From positions 27,272 to 91,271 of the IMG/VR virus record IMGVR_UViG_3300032265_001314: DNA of 64,000 bases. One strand, written 5' to 3'. A program made the translations under genes and the position numbers. Positions 1-6,829 of this stretch are shown here, piece by piece; the first letter of the stretch is position 1, and every line of letters begins with the position of its first letter. Source of the DNA: a virus. The notes under the pieces were generated by a model. That model was not told the origin of the DNA. It saw only the letters and a list, made by a program, of their open reading frames with translations, and did not search any database.

Positions 1-360
1 CAACATAGTTTTTGGCGTAGGTATATTGTTTTGTGCTAATATCTGGTGTGCTAAGAGCTTATCACCTACATTAGTGATAGCTTCGCTATTATTGATAGTA
101 GGTACTGAAAACTTTTCTAGCTGTCGCATAACAGCAGATCGAAAATAATTAGTACCAGACCCTACTCTAGTTAGCACCAACTTAGGCATGCTGATACTAT
201 CGCCTTTGTATCTAATGCTTTTAGTCCTGCTGCGGTTGACTATGATATCAAACTCATCAGGATGCATCAATCTTGCATCGATAGAATTGTTAGAGAATGT
301 CTCTAACAACCTACGATTCTCATAGCTATCGTTATGCTGGCTTAGTATCCAAACACTCAT
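1..360 (-). CDS. rimK: RimK-type ATP-grasp ligase, N-terminal part (cut by window edge)
   Basis: The 120 visible residues match the start of the RimK family, which adds glutamate or similar residues to a protein or peptide C-terminus using ATP. Seen: an opening MSVWILSQH strand, a central PKLVLTRVGSGTNYFRSAVMRQLE block that corresponds to the family's PRIGAS..YG.AVLRQFE region, then a serine-Glu-Ala stretch and DKLLAHQILAQNNIPTPKT, which matches the D-K-x-x-x-x-Q-x-L-x-x-x-x-I-P-x-P linker before the ATP-grasp domain. The catalytic domain lies outside the window. It starts one base after the stop of the small upstream gene, so it is the last visible gene of that leftward operon. Confidence 0.8.
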   Translation of the reverse strand, partial: MSVWILSQHNDSYENRRLLETFSNNSIDARLMHPDEFDIIVNRSRTKSIRYKGDSISMPKLVLTRVGSGTNYFRSAVMRQLEKFSVPTINNSEAITNVGDKLLAHQILAQNNIPTPKTML

Positions 361-361
361 A

Positions 362-562
362 TCACCAACTCTGGTAATCTGTTAGGTCTACCCAGACACC
401 GCGGCCTTCTTGGGTTTCAATAGAAGCTTCGACAGCTAAACCGATGCCTGAGCTGTGAGAAGTAGTGATCTCAACTTCAAAGTCCTTGTCCTCTAAAGTT
501 GAGATCCACTCCATCAGTCTCTTTAGGTCAGTAACCCTAAGTTTGACGGAGTTATTGCTCAT
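362..562 (-). CDS. Small acidic protein, tandem paralogue of the next gene
   Basis: 66 residues, no recognised family. A central GIGLAVEASIE block and an EGRGVWVDLT block line up with GIGQAITAYVE and EGYFKLLT in the gene just upstream (562-825), so the two are paralogues from a tandem duplication. Start and upstream stop overlap as TAATG, implying coupled translation. It is followed directly by the RimK-like gene. Confidence 0.65.
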   Translation of the reverse strand: MSNNSVKLRVTDLKRLMEWISTLEDKDFEVEITTSHSSGIGLAVEASIETQEGRGVWVDLTDYQSW

Positions 563-825
563 TAGTCTGCCTTTGAAACTGCTGAAGTTAGTGCAGTCTC
601 GAGAGCCTTGAGATTCACAGTAGCGGTAGGTGGAGCAGTGAGAAGCTTAAAATAACCTTCGTCATCGTGCAACTCTACATAAGCTGTGATCGCCTGGCCA
701 ATGCCTGGCTCTGAGCTCGTACGGAACTCGATGCAGTCTGCATCATAGTTTAAACGTGTGAGCCAATCATTTAGATTAGCTAATTCTGTCTTGGTAATAA
801 CAAATCGACTGTCTACGCTCGCCAT
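562..825 (-). CDS. Small protein, tandem paralogue
   Basis: 87 residues. Shares the GIG-x-A-x-x-A-x-x-E pattern and the helix-like N-terminus with the 66-residue neighbour, then adds an Ala/Thr/Val-rich C-terminal tail of about 25 residues. Function not recognised. Lies one base after the gene upstream in the same leftward operon. Confidence 0.65.
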   Translation of the reverse strand: MASVDSRFVITKTELANLNDWLTRLNYDADCIEFRTSSEPGIGQAITAYVELHDDEGYFKLLTAPPTATVNLKALETALTSAVSKAD

Positions 826-826
826 C

Positions 827-1060
827 TTATTTCTCCTTTTCTGCTAAGATTTTGACTACTTGGTACTGCTCCCAGGCATTCTTAACTGCTTGGGAATTTT
901 CTCTCAAATGCTTTTCTTGTTCTTGCTCCTGCTTGAACTTTACTAACCAATCGAGTGATTCTCTATACATAGGAGACATACTTACGGTGAGATCTATCCC
1001 GCCATACGTTTCCATCTTTGATGCTATTATGGCACTGTCACCATAAAAGTTTTTAATCAT
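827..1060 (-). CDS. Small phage protein with AVKxAWEQY tail motif
   Basis: 77 residues. The C-terminal part QAVKNAWEQYQVVKILAE resembles PAVKKAWENYKMLLRLAAE in the gene at 16463-16822, a motif I know from many small phage proteins of unknown role. A sigma70-like promoter sits just upstream, making this the first gene of the leftward operon ending in the RimK-like gene. Confidence 0.65.
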   Translation of the reverse strand: MIKNFYGDSAIIASKMETYGGIDLTVSMSPMYRESLDWLVKFKQEQEQEKHLRENSQAVKNAWEQYQVVKILAEKEK

Positions 1061-1079
1061 AACTACCTCTTATTTTTTA

Positions 1080-1108
1080 ACTATACTATCTTTATTGACG
1101 TCTGTCAA
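1080..1108 (-). promoter_or_regulatory. Sigma70-type promoter
   Basis: On the minus strand TTGACA, 17 bp, TATAGT, ending about 20 bp before the start of the 77-residue gene at 1060. Confidence 0.65.
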
Positions 1109-1110
1109 CA

Positions 1111-1671
1111 TTAATCCATCTTTGTAACGTTCAATGCTTTAAGTGCTTCCTGTAGCTTTACAGTCTGTAACCAGCAGTCATCGAGTGCATTATGATTGTT
1201 AGGCTTAGGGTCTCTTCCGGGAACCATGCGGAACACTGTACGGCAATCTCGTGCTTGCCAGAAATTCCAAGGCCATTTCTTACCTAGTCTACGAGCAGCA
1301 GTTTCAAGGATGATAATATCGAAGGCAGGGCCGTTTGCCCAAACCCTGTCGCATGGTCTGCAAAAATCAAAGAGGCTATCAAGAGCATCGCGAATATCCA
1401 GACGGGCAACTCCCTCACCAAATGCTTCGTGCTGTGCTTCAGGGCTTTGTTTAGCCCACCAGGCCATTGTGTCATCGTTTATCTCCGCTTCGGGATAGTC
1501 AAAGCTACCCGGGTCAATACGACAGTAAAAGTGTTCCATGTCGCGGGCGTCACGTCCACGATCGTTAGCATATGGATCAAAGCGCAGTGCGCCAATGGTG
1601 ATGATTACACTATCTGGGCTAGTAGCCAGCGTTTCCAGATCGATCATTATATCACGTTCTTTTAATATCAT
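1111..1671 (-). CDS. DEDDh 3'-5' exonuclease (DexA / Rv2179c-like)
   Basis: 186 residues from the ATG chosen here. The opening DIMIDLETLATSP is exonuclease motif I (Asp and Glu bind the catalytic metals), and HNALDDCWLQT near the C-terminus supplies the His and Asp of motif III in the DEDDh order. The family trims single-stranded DNA or RNA from the 3' end; T4 DexA is the phage example. Two residues upstream another ATG is possible. The -10 box of its promoter ends only six or so bases before this ATG, so the message would be leaderless or translation would start at the internal ATG eight codons on, which has no clear Shine-Dalgarno. Confidence 0.8.
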   Translation of the reverse strand: MILKERDIMIDLETLATSPDSVIITIGALRFDPYANDRGRDARDMEHFYCRIDPGSFDYPEAEINDDTMAWWAKQSPEAQHEAFGEGVARLDIRDALDSLFDFCRPCDRVWANGPAFDIIILETAARRLGKKWPWNFWQARDCRTVFRMVPGRDPKPNNHNALDDCWLQTVKLQEALKALNVTKMD

Positions 1672-1677
1672 ACACAC

Positions 1678-1705
1678 ATAATAACATCGTGTAGATATTT
1701 GTCAA
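1678..1705 (-). promoter_or_regulatory. Sigma70-type promoter for the exonuclease
   Basis: Minus strand TTGACA, 16 bp, TATTAT, the same layout as the rightward early promoters. The predicted transcription start falls at or within a few bases of the gene's ATG. Confidence 0.65.
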
Positions 1706-1810
1706 CTAGATACTGTGATTAAGTAGTCCATAAAGCATACAAGCCGATAGTGTTACATATACGGTTATAAAGAAATATATGCTGTATGTTATAAACTTGT
1801 CCCAACTCAT
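1706..1810 (-). CDS. 34-residue single-pass membrane peptide
   Basis: Too short for usual gene calls but supported by a TAATG overlap with the stop of the upstream DUF4337-like gene. The peptide has a hydrophobic span (ITYSIYFFITVYVTLSACML) covering most of its length. Role unknown; coupling to a membrane protein gene suggests a membrane partner. Confidence 0.5.
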   Translation of the reverse strand: MSWDKFITYSIYFFITVYVTLSACMLYGLLNHSI

Positions 1811-2382
1811 TAAAACCATAAGAATAACCCCTGTCCCATTAGAGCCAAAGCTCCTACCATAGCTCCTAATCCTGCCCAAAACATCAGCATTCCACTACTT
1901 AAAATACTAGCAGTGATTAATACTATGGCTATCTGCATTATAGATCCTGCTAGACCAATCCAAGGACTCTGACGTTTAAGATGATCTATTTCTGCATCAA
2001 TAGCACTAGCTTGTGCTAGTAATTCACGTTTTCCCTCGTTGGTTTTTGGATCACTTTCGTAACGAGCGATTGCAGCTTCTAGCTCTTCTGCCTTCTTTGT
2101 ATCCTTGTCTCTGATGGCGGTATCTCTAGCATATTCGGCTATATTCTGTTTAATACTCTTAGCTTGATAAAAATTGTAAACATCGTTAACATGTATAGTT
2201 TGATTCAATATTGTACTAGATATCCTTGATCCAATGAAAGCATCTATGCTGTAGATAGCTGCGAATATACTAATTACTAGTGCAGCTCTGCTCTTTAGTT
2301 TGCTGGTAAAAGTTTGAGCTTCGGATGTGATTTTGTCTGCATCTTTTGAAACCTGTTTAAGTAATGAGTCACCCAAAGCCAT
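1810..2382 (-). CDS. DUF4337-like membrane protein
   Basis: 190 residues: a soluble helical N-terminus, one membrane span near residues 32-52 (RAALVISIFAAIYSIDAFIG), a soluble middle, and two hydrophobic spans at the C-terminus. The block VYNFYQAKSIKQNIAEYARD resembles the N-x-W-x-Y-Y-Q-A-K-S-I-K signature of DUF4337 proteins, whose function is unknown. The middle segment is rich in Lys, Glu and Ala and probably coiled coil. A good Shine-Dalgarno (AAAGGAGA) precedes the ATG. Confidence 0.65.
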   Translation of the reverse strand: MALGDSLLKQVSKDADKITSEAQTFTSKLKSRAALVISIFAAIYSIDAFIGSRISSTILNQTIHVNDVYNFYQAKSIKQNIAEYARDTAIRDKDTKKAEELEAAIARYESDPKTNEGKRELLAQASAIDAEIDHLKRQSPWIGLAGSIMQIAIVLITASILSSGMLMFWAGLGAMVGALALMGQGLFLWF

Positions 2383-2402
2383 GCTTTTCTCCTTTGTTTA
2401 GT

Positions 2403-2410
2403 GTATTTAA
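2403..2410 (-). promoter_or_regulatory. Candidate late-type octamer
   Basis: TTAAATAC on the minus strand, followed by a 20-base leader with a Shine-Dalgarno for the DUF4337-like gene. Resembles the T4 late element TATAAATA. Confidence 0.35.
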
Positions 2411-2439
2411 GTGCGTATATTTTAATATAAAACTAGCAG

Positions 2440-2447
2440 TTAAATAC
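2440..2447 (+). promoter_or_regulatory. Candidate late-type octamer
   Basis: TTAAATAC on the plus strand, three bases before the GTG start at 2451. It is divergent to the octamer at 2403-2410. Confidence 0.3.
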
Positions 2448-2450
2448 CTA

Positions 2451-2732
2451 GTGGAAAGCTTTTTTAAACTAGTAGCAGATGTTGGATTTCCTATCGCCGC
2501 AGCCTGTGCGATGGGTTACTTCATCTTCTTAACAATCAAATTCATCTTAGCAGGAGTTATGGGGTCGGTTAAAGGATTAAGCGGTATCATAACCGCCCTA
2601 GATAATAGGGTCAAGACTATGAATCACGATGTTATACGTATTGATACTCTAATGAGTAATGCTTTAGGTGTTAAGCCAGATGTAGATCGTATAGCTAGAG
2701 CAGATGGTAAAAACGATGCAAGGAGAGACTAA
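2451..2732 (+). CDS. YvrJ/holin-like small membrane protein
   Basis: 93 residues from a GTG start, chosen because VESFFKLVADVGFPIAAACA then aligns with the start of the paralogue at 4008 (MESNVADLISKYGFPIVAAG). One membrane span follows the GFP motif, then a predicted coiled coil (LDNRVKTMNHDVIRIDTLM). The GFPI motif before a membrane span recalls the YvrJ holin-like family, so a role in lysis or membrane remodelling is possible but not shown. Its stop overlaps the next start (TAATG). Confidence 0.55.
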   Translation: MESFFKLVADVGFPIAAACAMGYFIFLTIKFILAGVMGSVKGLSGIITALDNRVKTMNHDVIRIDTLMSNALGVKPDVDRIARADGKNDARRD

Positions 2733-2842
2733 TGGATATGGATTTTGAAACAATCGGAAGAATTTTTGGTGCTTGTATGGTTTTGTTCGTAATCTATCTT
2801 TTAATAGAAGAACAGGTTAGAGTTCGTCGGACTAAAAATTAA
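2732..2842 (+). CDS. 36-residue membrane peptide
   Basis: A short peptide with one hydrophobic span (IFGACMVLFVIYLLI) and a basic tail. Start overlaps the upstream stop as TAATG and a Shine-Dalgarno (AGGAGA) precedes it. The same arrangement, a coiled-coil membrane protein followed by a membrane peptide, recurs at 4008-4545. Confidence 0.5.
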   Translation: MDMDFETIGRIFGACMVLFVIYLLIEEQVRVRRTKN

Positions 2843-2897
2843 CCCTGTCTTGAATTATTTCTTGGCAAACAAAATCTAAGGCAATAAAGTAAAAAAT

Positions 2898-3065
2898 GTG
2901 GAAAAGTATAGAATCACAGAACGTTTTTTAAACAAAGGTGATCGATATTATACCATCTATCTCGGCTTAAAATTAGTCATTATAACACGCAATAAAAAAA
3001 TTGTAGATGAATATAAAGAAATAAACGAGAAATTATCAGTAAAGACAGATCCTAGTTCCGTTTGA
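2898..3065 (+). CDS. Possible 55-residue basic protein
   Basis: Open from a GTG codon; the product is Lys/Glu/Ile-rich with no recognised domain. The last 30 bases overlap the 3' end of the convergent gene at 3036-3410. No strong ribosome site is visible, so this is tentative. Confidence 0.35.
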   Translation: MEKYRITERFLNKGDRYYTIYLGLKLVIITRNKKIVDEYKEINEKLSVKTDPSSV

Positions 3066-3410
3066 GAAATCCCAACTATTAGTAGATATTTTTCTGTCTC
3101 TGCATGGACTAGCTGATTGTTTAGCGGTACCTTGCCATAGTATTCGGTCTTCATTAGTATCTCGGAACCAATTGTTTCCATTCCAAACAAACCCGGGTTC
3201 TATCTGTCTTACTACGACCCCTATTACTTGCCAGATCTCATTTCCTTTACCGGACCAGATCTCTGTCAATGGTCCTGATTTATTAGTTGTACAATAACTA
3301 CTATGGGCATAGCTTCTACCAGTCCAATCAGGAGCAGCCCAATCACAACTTTGTCCGGCCGATAAAGGCAAGCTAACTATCAAAAATAATAAAGTTAAAA
3401 CATATCTCAC
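3036..3410 (-). CDS. Secreted Cys-containing protein
   Basis: 124 residues from a GTG start. The first 19 residues (VLTLLFLIVSLPLSAG core) form a typical Sec signal peptide with cleavage near Ala-18/Gly-19. The mature part has four cysteines, enough for two disulfides, and many Trp and Asn residues. No family recognised. Probably periplasmic in the infected cell. Confidence 0.6.
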   Translation of the reverse strand: MRYVLTLLFLIVSLPLSAGQSCDWAAPDWTGRSYAHSSYCTTNKSGPLTEIWSGKGNEIWQVIGVVVRQIEPGFVWNGNNWFRDTNEDRILWQGTAKQSASPCRDRKISTNSWDFSNGTRICLY

Positions 3411-3413
3411 CGT

Positions 3414-3421
3414 CTATTTAG
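3414..3421 (-). promoter_or_regulatory. Candidate late-type octamer
   Basis: CTAAATAG on the minus strand, three bases before the GTG start of the secreted-protein gene. Confidence 0.25.
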
Positions 3422-3504
3422 GCGCAATTTGGTAATTATAATCTACTGCTTTAACTGTTCTTTTCTTATATCTAAATAATACTAGCATAAAAAGGAGAGA
3501 CATC

Positions 3505-4008
3505 GTGATCCCAATGGACCCAAAAAAAGCGCAGAAGCTAGGAGAGGCATGGGGCGGAGTCATCACCGACAGTGTTTTTGGTATAGTTGATGTTGTTAAG
3601 AATGCGCCGGCACAACGGGCTGCAAATAATCAAAAAATACAAAATAAAAATAAAATTACAGAGATTAATAATCAAATAACACGACAGAATAATCTGTTGC
3701 GCGAACAAGCAATGCGTGAAATAGCTAAAGAAGCCGAAATGGATGCGATAGCTAGAATGAGCCCTAAGCAAAGAGAAGAATATAAACAAGCAAAGTTGGC
3801 TTCTGAAAAAGCTAGAGCCAGAGCAGAAAGAGAAGCACAAGAACGTAAAGAAGAAATGGGGCAATATTTTTTAGCCTTTATATTGATATTTGTAGTAATA
3901 CCGTTTATGATTTGGATAGGTTTGATTATCTATGCTTTAGTAGATCCTATGGCATATTACTCTATGAAGAGCTGGGTGCCTTTACTTAAAACGATAGTGG
4001 GAAGATAA
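3505..4008 (+). CDS. Coiled-coil protein with C-terminal membrane anchor
   Basis: 167 residues. Residues about 40-115 are rich in Gln, Asn, Lys, Glu and Arg and look like a long coiled coil; residues about 118-145 form a hydrophobic span or hairpin (FLAFILIFVVIPFMIWIGLI). Start is GTG preceded by AAGGAGAGAC; an in-frame ATG lies three codons later. Overlaps the next gene as TAATG, forming a three-gene rightward operon of membrane proteins. Confidence 0.65.
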   Translation: MIPMDPKKAQKLGEAWGGVITDSVFGIVDVVKNAPAQRAANNQKIQNKNKITEINNQITRQNNLLREQAMREIAKEAEMDAIARMSPKQREEYKQAKLASEKARARAEREAQERKEEMGQYFLAFILIFVVIPFMIWIGLIIYALVDPMAYYSMKSWVPLLKTIVGR

Positions 4009-4421
4009 TGGAATCTAATGTAGCCGACTTAATCTCAAAATATGGTTTTCCAATCGTCGCAGCAGGCGGTATGGGATATATGATATATTATATATGGATA
4101 TGGGCAACTACTGAAGTTAAACCAGTACTAAGCGAAGCTAATACTGTTCTTATCGCATTGATTGATCGTATACGTATGTTAGATAACGATCTTATTCGCC
4201 TAAATCAGAAACTAAACATCGTGCTGCAACTACGTGGTAAAGAGATTGAAAGTGAACGCCACTTAGAAGATGTTAAGACTGCTGCTGCTGCTCAGAAACG
4301 CGAAATGGAAGCTGCCGAACAACAGCGCAAGGCTGCCGAACAATTGGCGCACCAAGCTCCGGATCCAGGCAACGCTAAGATATACATACAACCAACAGCA
4401 CCTGTAAAGAATGATCAGTAA
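4008..4421 (+). CDS. YvrJ/holin-like membrane protein with coiled-coil tail
   Basis: 137 residues: KYGFPIVAAGGMGYMIYYIW forms the membrane span, followed by an amphipathic helix (LIALIDRIRMLDNDLIRLNQ) and a Gln/Ala/Glu-rich tail. Paralogous to the product of 2451-2732 through the GFPI motif and the D-N-D-x-I-R-L pattern. Holin-like by analogy only. Confidence 0.6.
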   Translation: MESNVADLISKYGFPIVAAGGMGYMIYYIWIWATTEVKPVLSEANTVLIALIDRIRMLDNDLIRLNQKLNIVLQLRGKEIESERHLEDVKTAAAAQKREMEAAEQQRKAAEQLAHQAPDPGNAKIYIQPTAPVKNDQ

Positions 4422-4545
4422 TTTTGAAAATATATACGATATATGGATGTTTGGATATAGGTTACCTATAGACGCTGCTATTTTTCTCGGAACTATGTTT
4501 GCTTTGCTCTGCGTAGCAGCTGTCTGCCAATCATTTAAGTTATAA
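4411..4545 (+). CDS. 44-residue membrane peptide
   Basis: One hydrophobic span (AAIFLGTMFALLCVAAVC) after a soluble N-terminus. It overlaps the upstream gene by 11 bases and the convergent hydrolase gene by a few bases. Matches the layout of the peptide at 2732-2842. Confidence 0.5.
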   Translation: MISNFENIYDIWMFGYRLPIDAAIFLGTMFALLCVAAVCQSFKL

Positions 4546-5103
4546 TTTTAAGAAGTTTTTTACTGCTGCTACTGTGGCATCGCTTTGCAGTATCTCATAA
4601 TGGTTAGCAGCTATCTCCGCAACATTACCGCAAGTCCATCCTGTCTGTACTTTAATAGGCAATACTCCGTCGTTGCTTTCATATATAAAAGGATTAAATC
4701 CTTTATTAGCTATTAAATGTAGAACAGGTAAGTGATCATAACGCATTTCGTGTATCTCTTGGACTTGCCTGCTGCTATTCGCTATCTTGCCTATGAGACT
4801 TGCTCTGCTCATATAGAGCTGTATAAGATTTAGATCCAGACCAGCTAATGGGCTAGCGAGAGTTATAATACCTTTACATAATGTGTCTTGGCTCATATGT
4901 AAAGCGATCATACCACCCAGGCTATGTCCAATAGCAACATATGGTTCACGCATCACACCTATGCTCATAGCTAGGATATCTTCGTAAGCATTAACACGAT
5001 GATCGTAATCAACGCAATGCCAATCTTTGATTTTGGTCTTGTGCTTTAGATAGTTAAAACTGATGCTACTGCTCCAAGCACCGTGGATACCGAGTATCTT
5101 CAT
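4540..5103 (-). CDS. Alpha/beta hydrolase
   Basis: 187 residues. GHSLGGMIALH is the nucleophile elbow (G-x-S-x-G) with the catalytic Ser; HGAWSSS near the N-terminus is the oxyanion region; SNDGVLP and NHYEILQS near the C-terminus offer the acid and catalytic His. Size fits a small esterase or lipase-like enzyme. Starts 3 bases from the stop of the glycosyltransferase gene, so it is the last of a three-gene cassette with that enzyme and an LpxH-like phosphatase. Substrate unknown; a lipid or glycolipid is an inference from the neighbours. Confidence 0.75.
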   Translation of the reverse strand: MKILGIHGAWSSSISFNYLKHKTKIKDWHCVDYDHRVNAYEDILAMSIGVMREPYVAIGHSLGGMIALHMSQDTLCKGIITLASPLAGLDLNLIQLYMSRASLIGKIANSSRQVQEIHEMRYDHLPVLHLIANKGFNPFIYESNDGVLPIKVQTGWTCGNVAEIAANHYEILQSDATVAAVKNFLKL

Positions 5104-5106
5104 AAC

Positions 5107-6105
5107 CTATTTAATCTCCGTTAAGTTGTCTAGGAATGTCTTAGTACATATAGCCCAATCATATTTTTTACTGCTTGCTTCAACAATGGCACGATCACAT
5201 TCCAGAGCATATGCTATAGCTACTTCTAAATCATCATCCATATAACCATTGATTCCGTTCTCTACTACATCGACAGGTCCAGTGACTGGATAAGCTGCTA
5301 TAGGAGTACCACAAGCTATAGATTCTAACATAACCACACCAAATGTATCGCTCTTGCTTGGAAAAACAAACACATCAGAATTAGCATAATATTCTGCTAG
5401 TTCTTTACCTTTCTTATATCCTGCATAGTTTACATAAGGGTACTTTTGCTTCAATTCATCTAGGTAAGGACCATCCCCGACCAGTATCTTAGTTCCCTCT
5501 ATCTTTACGCTACAGAACTCGTCTAATCCTTTTTCTTTGCTAGCACGACTAACACAAAGTATTATAGGTCTTTTTACTTCTAACTTTTCTCTTAACTTAC
5601 TAGTAAATAGATCTCCGTCAACTCCTCTATTCCAAACTTCTAACCTTTGGAAGTCTCGATTGCTAAGTTCTGTTTTCATAGTGTTTGTAGTTACTAATAC
5701 TTTTGTTGAAAACTTATGGAACCATCGGACTAACCAGTAGCCCCAATCAACTGGCAACTTAAAATAGGTGTTTAGATATTCCGGAAACTTAGTATGATAG
5801 CTGGTGTTGTGTGGTATGCTACGTTTGTCTACTTTACAATACCAACGTGCAGCTAATCCTAATGTACCTTCGGTGGCTATATGTATAGCATCAGGTTTAA
5901 AGTTTTCTATCATAGGACCAACACGCCATATGTCTAAACTAAGCCTAACTTCAGGATAGCCTGGAGCACCTATGGTTTTAAATTGACTAGGTTCGATCAC
6001 CTGTACAATGTGTCCCCAAGACTCTAACTGTTTAACTGTGGCTCTTAGTGTAGTGACCACACCATTTATATTAGCCCAAGTATCAGTTACTAGCGTTATC
6101 CTCAT
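5107..6105 (-). CDS. GT4-family glycosyltransferase
   Basis: 332 residues with GT-B layout. The N-terminus VTDTWANINGVVTTLRATV matches the start of MgtA/PimB-like mannosyl- or glucosyltransferases; IILCVSRASKEKGLDEF is the donor-domain hinge; FPSKSDTFGVVMLESIACG holds the E-x7-E sugar-nucleotide motif, followed by PVTGPVDVV. These enzymes transfer a sugar from a nucleotide donor to a lipid or glycan acceptor at the membrane. It overlaps the LpxH-like gene by 23 bases. Confidence 0.85.
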   Translation of the reverse strand: MRITLVTDTWANINGVVTTLRATVKQLESWGHIVQVIEPSQFKTIGAPGYPEVRLSLDIWRVGPMIENFKPDAIHIATEGTLGLAARWYCKVDKRSIPHNTSYHTKFPEYLNTYFKLPVDWGYWLVRWFHKFSTKVLVTTNTMKTELSNRDFQRLEVWNRGVDGDLFTSKLREKLEVKRPIILCVSRASKEKGLDEFCSVKIEGTKILVGDGPYLDELKQKYPYVNYAGYKKGKELAEYYANSDVFVFPSKSDTFGVVMLESIACGTPIAAYPVTGPVDVVENGINGYMDDDLEVAIAYALECDRAIVEASSKKYDWAICTKTFLDNLTEIK

Positions 6106-6823
6106 TTCGGATTATCTCCCAAGTACCATCATAGTTTTCTACTAGTGCCGTACAACTCTCGCACCAGTCACCACAGTTCATATATTCAATATCATTTATC
6201 TTACGTATGTTAGCGTGATGTATGTGCCCACATACTATACCTACGCACTCTTCTGCCTTAGCATATCCACTCAGTTTATCTTCGTAGCTTCCCATAAAAT
6301 TGACAGCAGATTTAACTTTGTATTTGGCCCATTGGCTCAATGACCAGTAAGGCAGTTTGAATAAACGTCTGATCTTATTAACAATAACATTAAGCCTCAT
6401 ACTAAAATCATAGGCTATAGTTCCAAAATGGGCAAGCCAAGCTGCATTTTTCATTACCACATCAAATTGATCTCCGTGTATGATTAATATAGGTCTATTC
6501 TTTGTATCAATATAAATGGTCTTTTCACGTATCTCTACATTACCAAAGAACTGATCGTCAAAGTTGCGTAATACTTCGTCGTGATTACCGCTTATATAAA
6601 CAACATCAGTTCCTTTACGTGCCTTACGTAATATCTTTTGTACCACATCGTTGTGTGCTTGAGGCCAATATATACTTTTACTCATAGCCCAGCAGTCTAT
6701 AATATCACCTACTAGGAATAGCTTTTCACTTTCTGTGTCTCTCAAAAAATTTAATAGCTTGTCTGCTTGGCACATCTTTGTCCCGAGATGCACATCTGAT
6801 ATGAAAATGCTTTTATATTTCAC
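6083..6823 (-). CDS. LpxH-like metallophosphoesterase
   Basis: 246 residues with the full calcineurin-like motif set: SDVHLGTK, FLVGDIIDCW, ISGNHDE, HGDQFD and CGHIHHA. This pattern is that of UDP-2,3-diacylglucosamine diphosphatase-like enzymes, which cut a pyrophosphate in lipid A synthesis. Homologues often sit next to GT4 glycosyltransferases in bacterial genomes, as here, so the trio may remodel a glycolipid of the host envelope; the exact substrate is inferred. The start lies 6 bases from the stop of the upstream cyclase gene. Confidence 0.8.
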   Translation of the reverse strand: MKYKSIFISDVHLGTKMCQADKLLNFLRDTESEKLFLVGDIIDCWAMSKSIYWPQAHNDVVQKILRKARKGTDVVYISGNHDEVLRNFDDQFFGNVEIREKTIYIDTKNRPILIIHGDQFDVVMKNAAWLAHFGTIAYDFSMRLNVIVNKIRRLFKLPYWSLSQWAKYKVKSAVNFMGSYEDKLSGYAKAEECVGIVCGHIHHANIRKINDIEYMNCGDWCESCTALVENYDGTWEIIRNEDNASN

Positions 6824-6829
6824 TTTACC

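Noticed and set aside
1284-1475. Leftward frame inside the exonuclease gene
   Set aside because: It is a shadow of the real gene in another frame with no ribosome site.
5107-5114. TTAAATAG before the hydrolase gene as a late octamer
   Set aside because: It is made by the last codon and stop of the glycosyltransferase gene, so it is probably chance.
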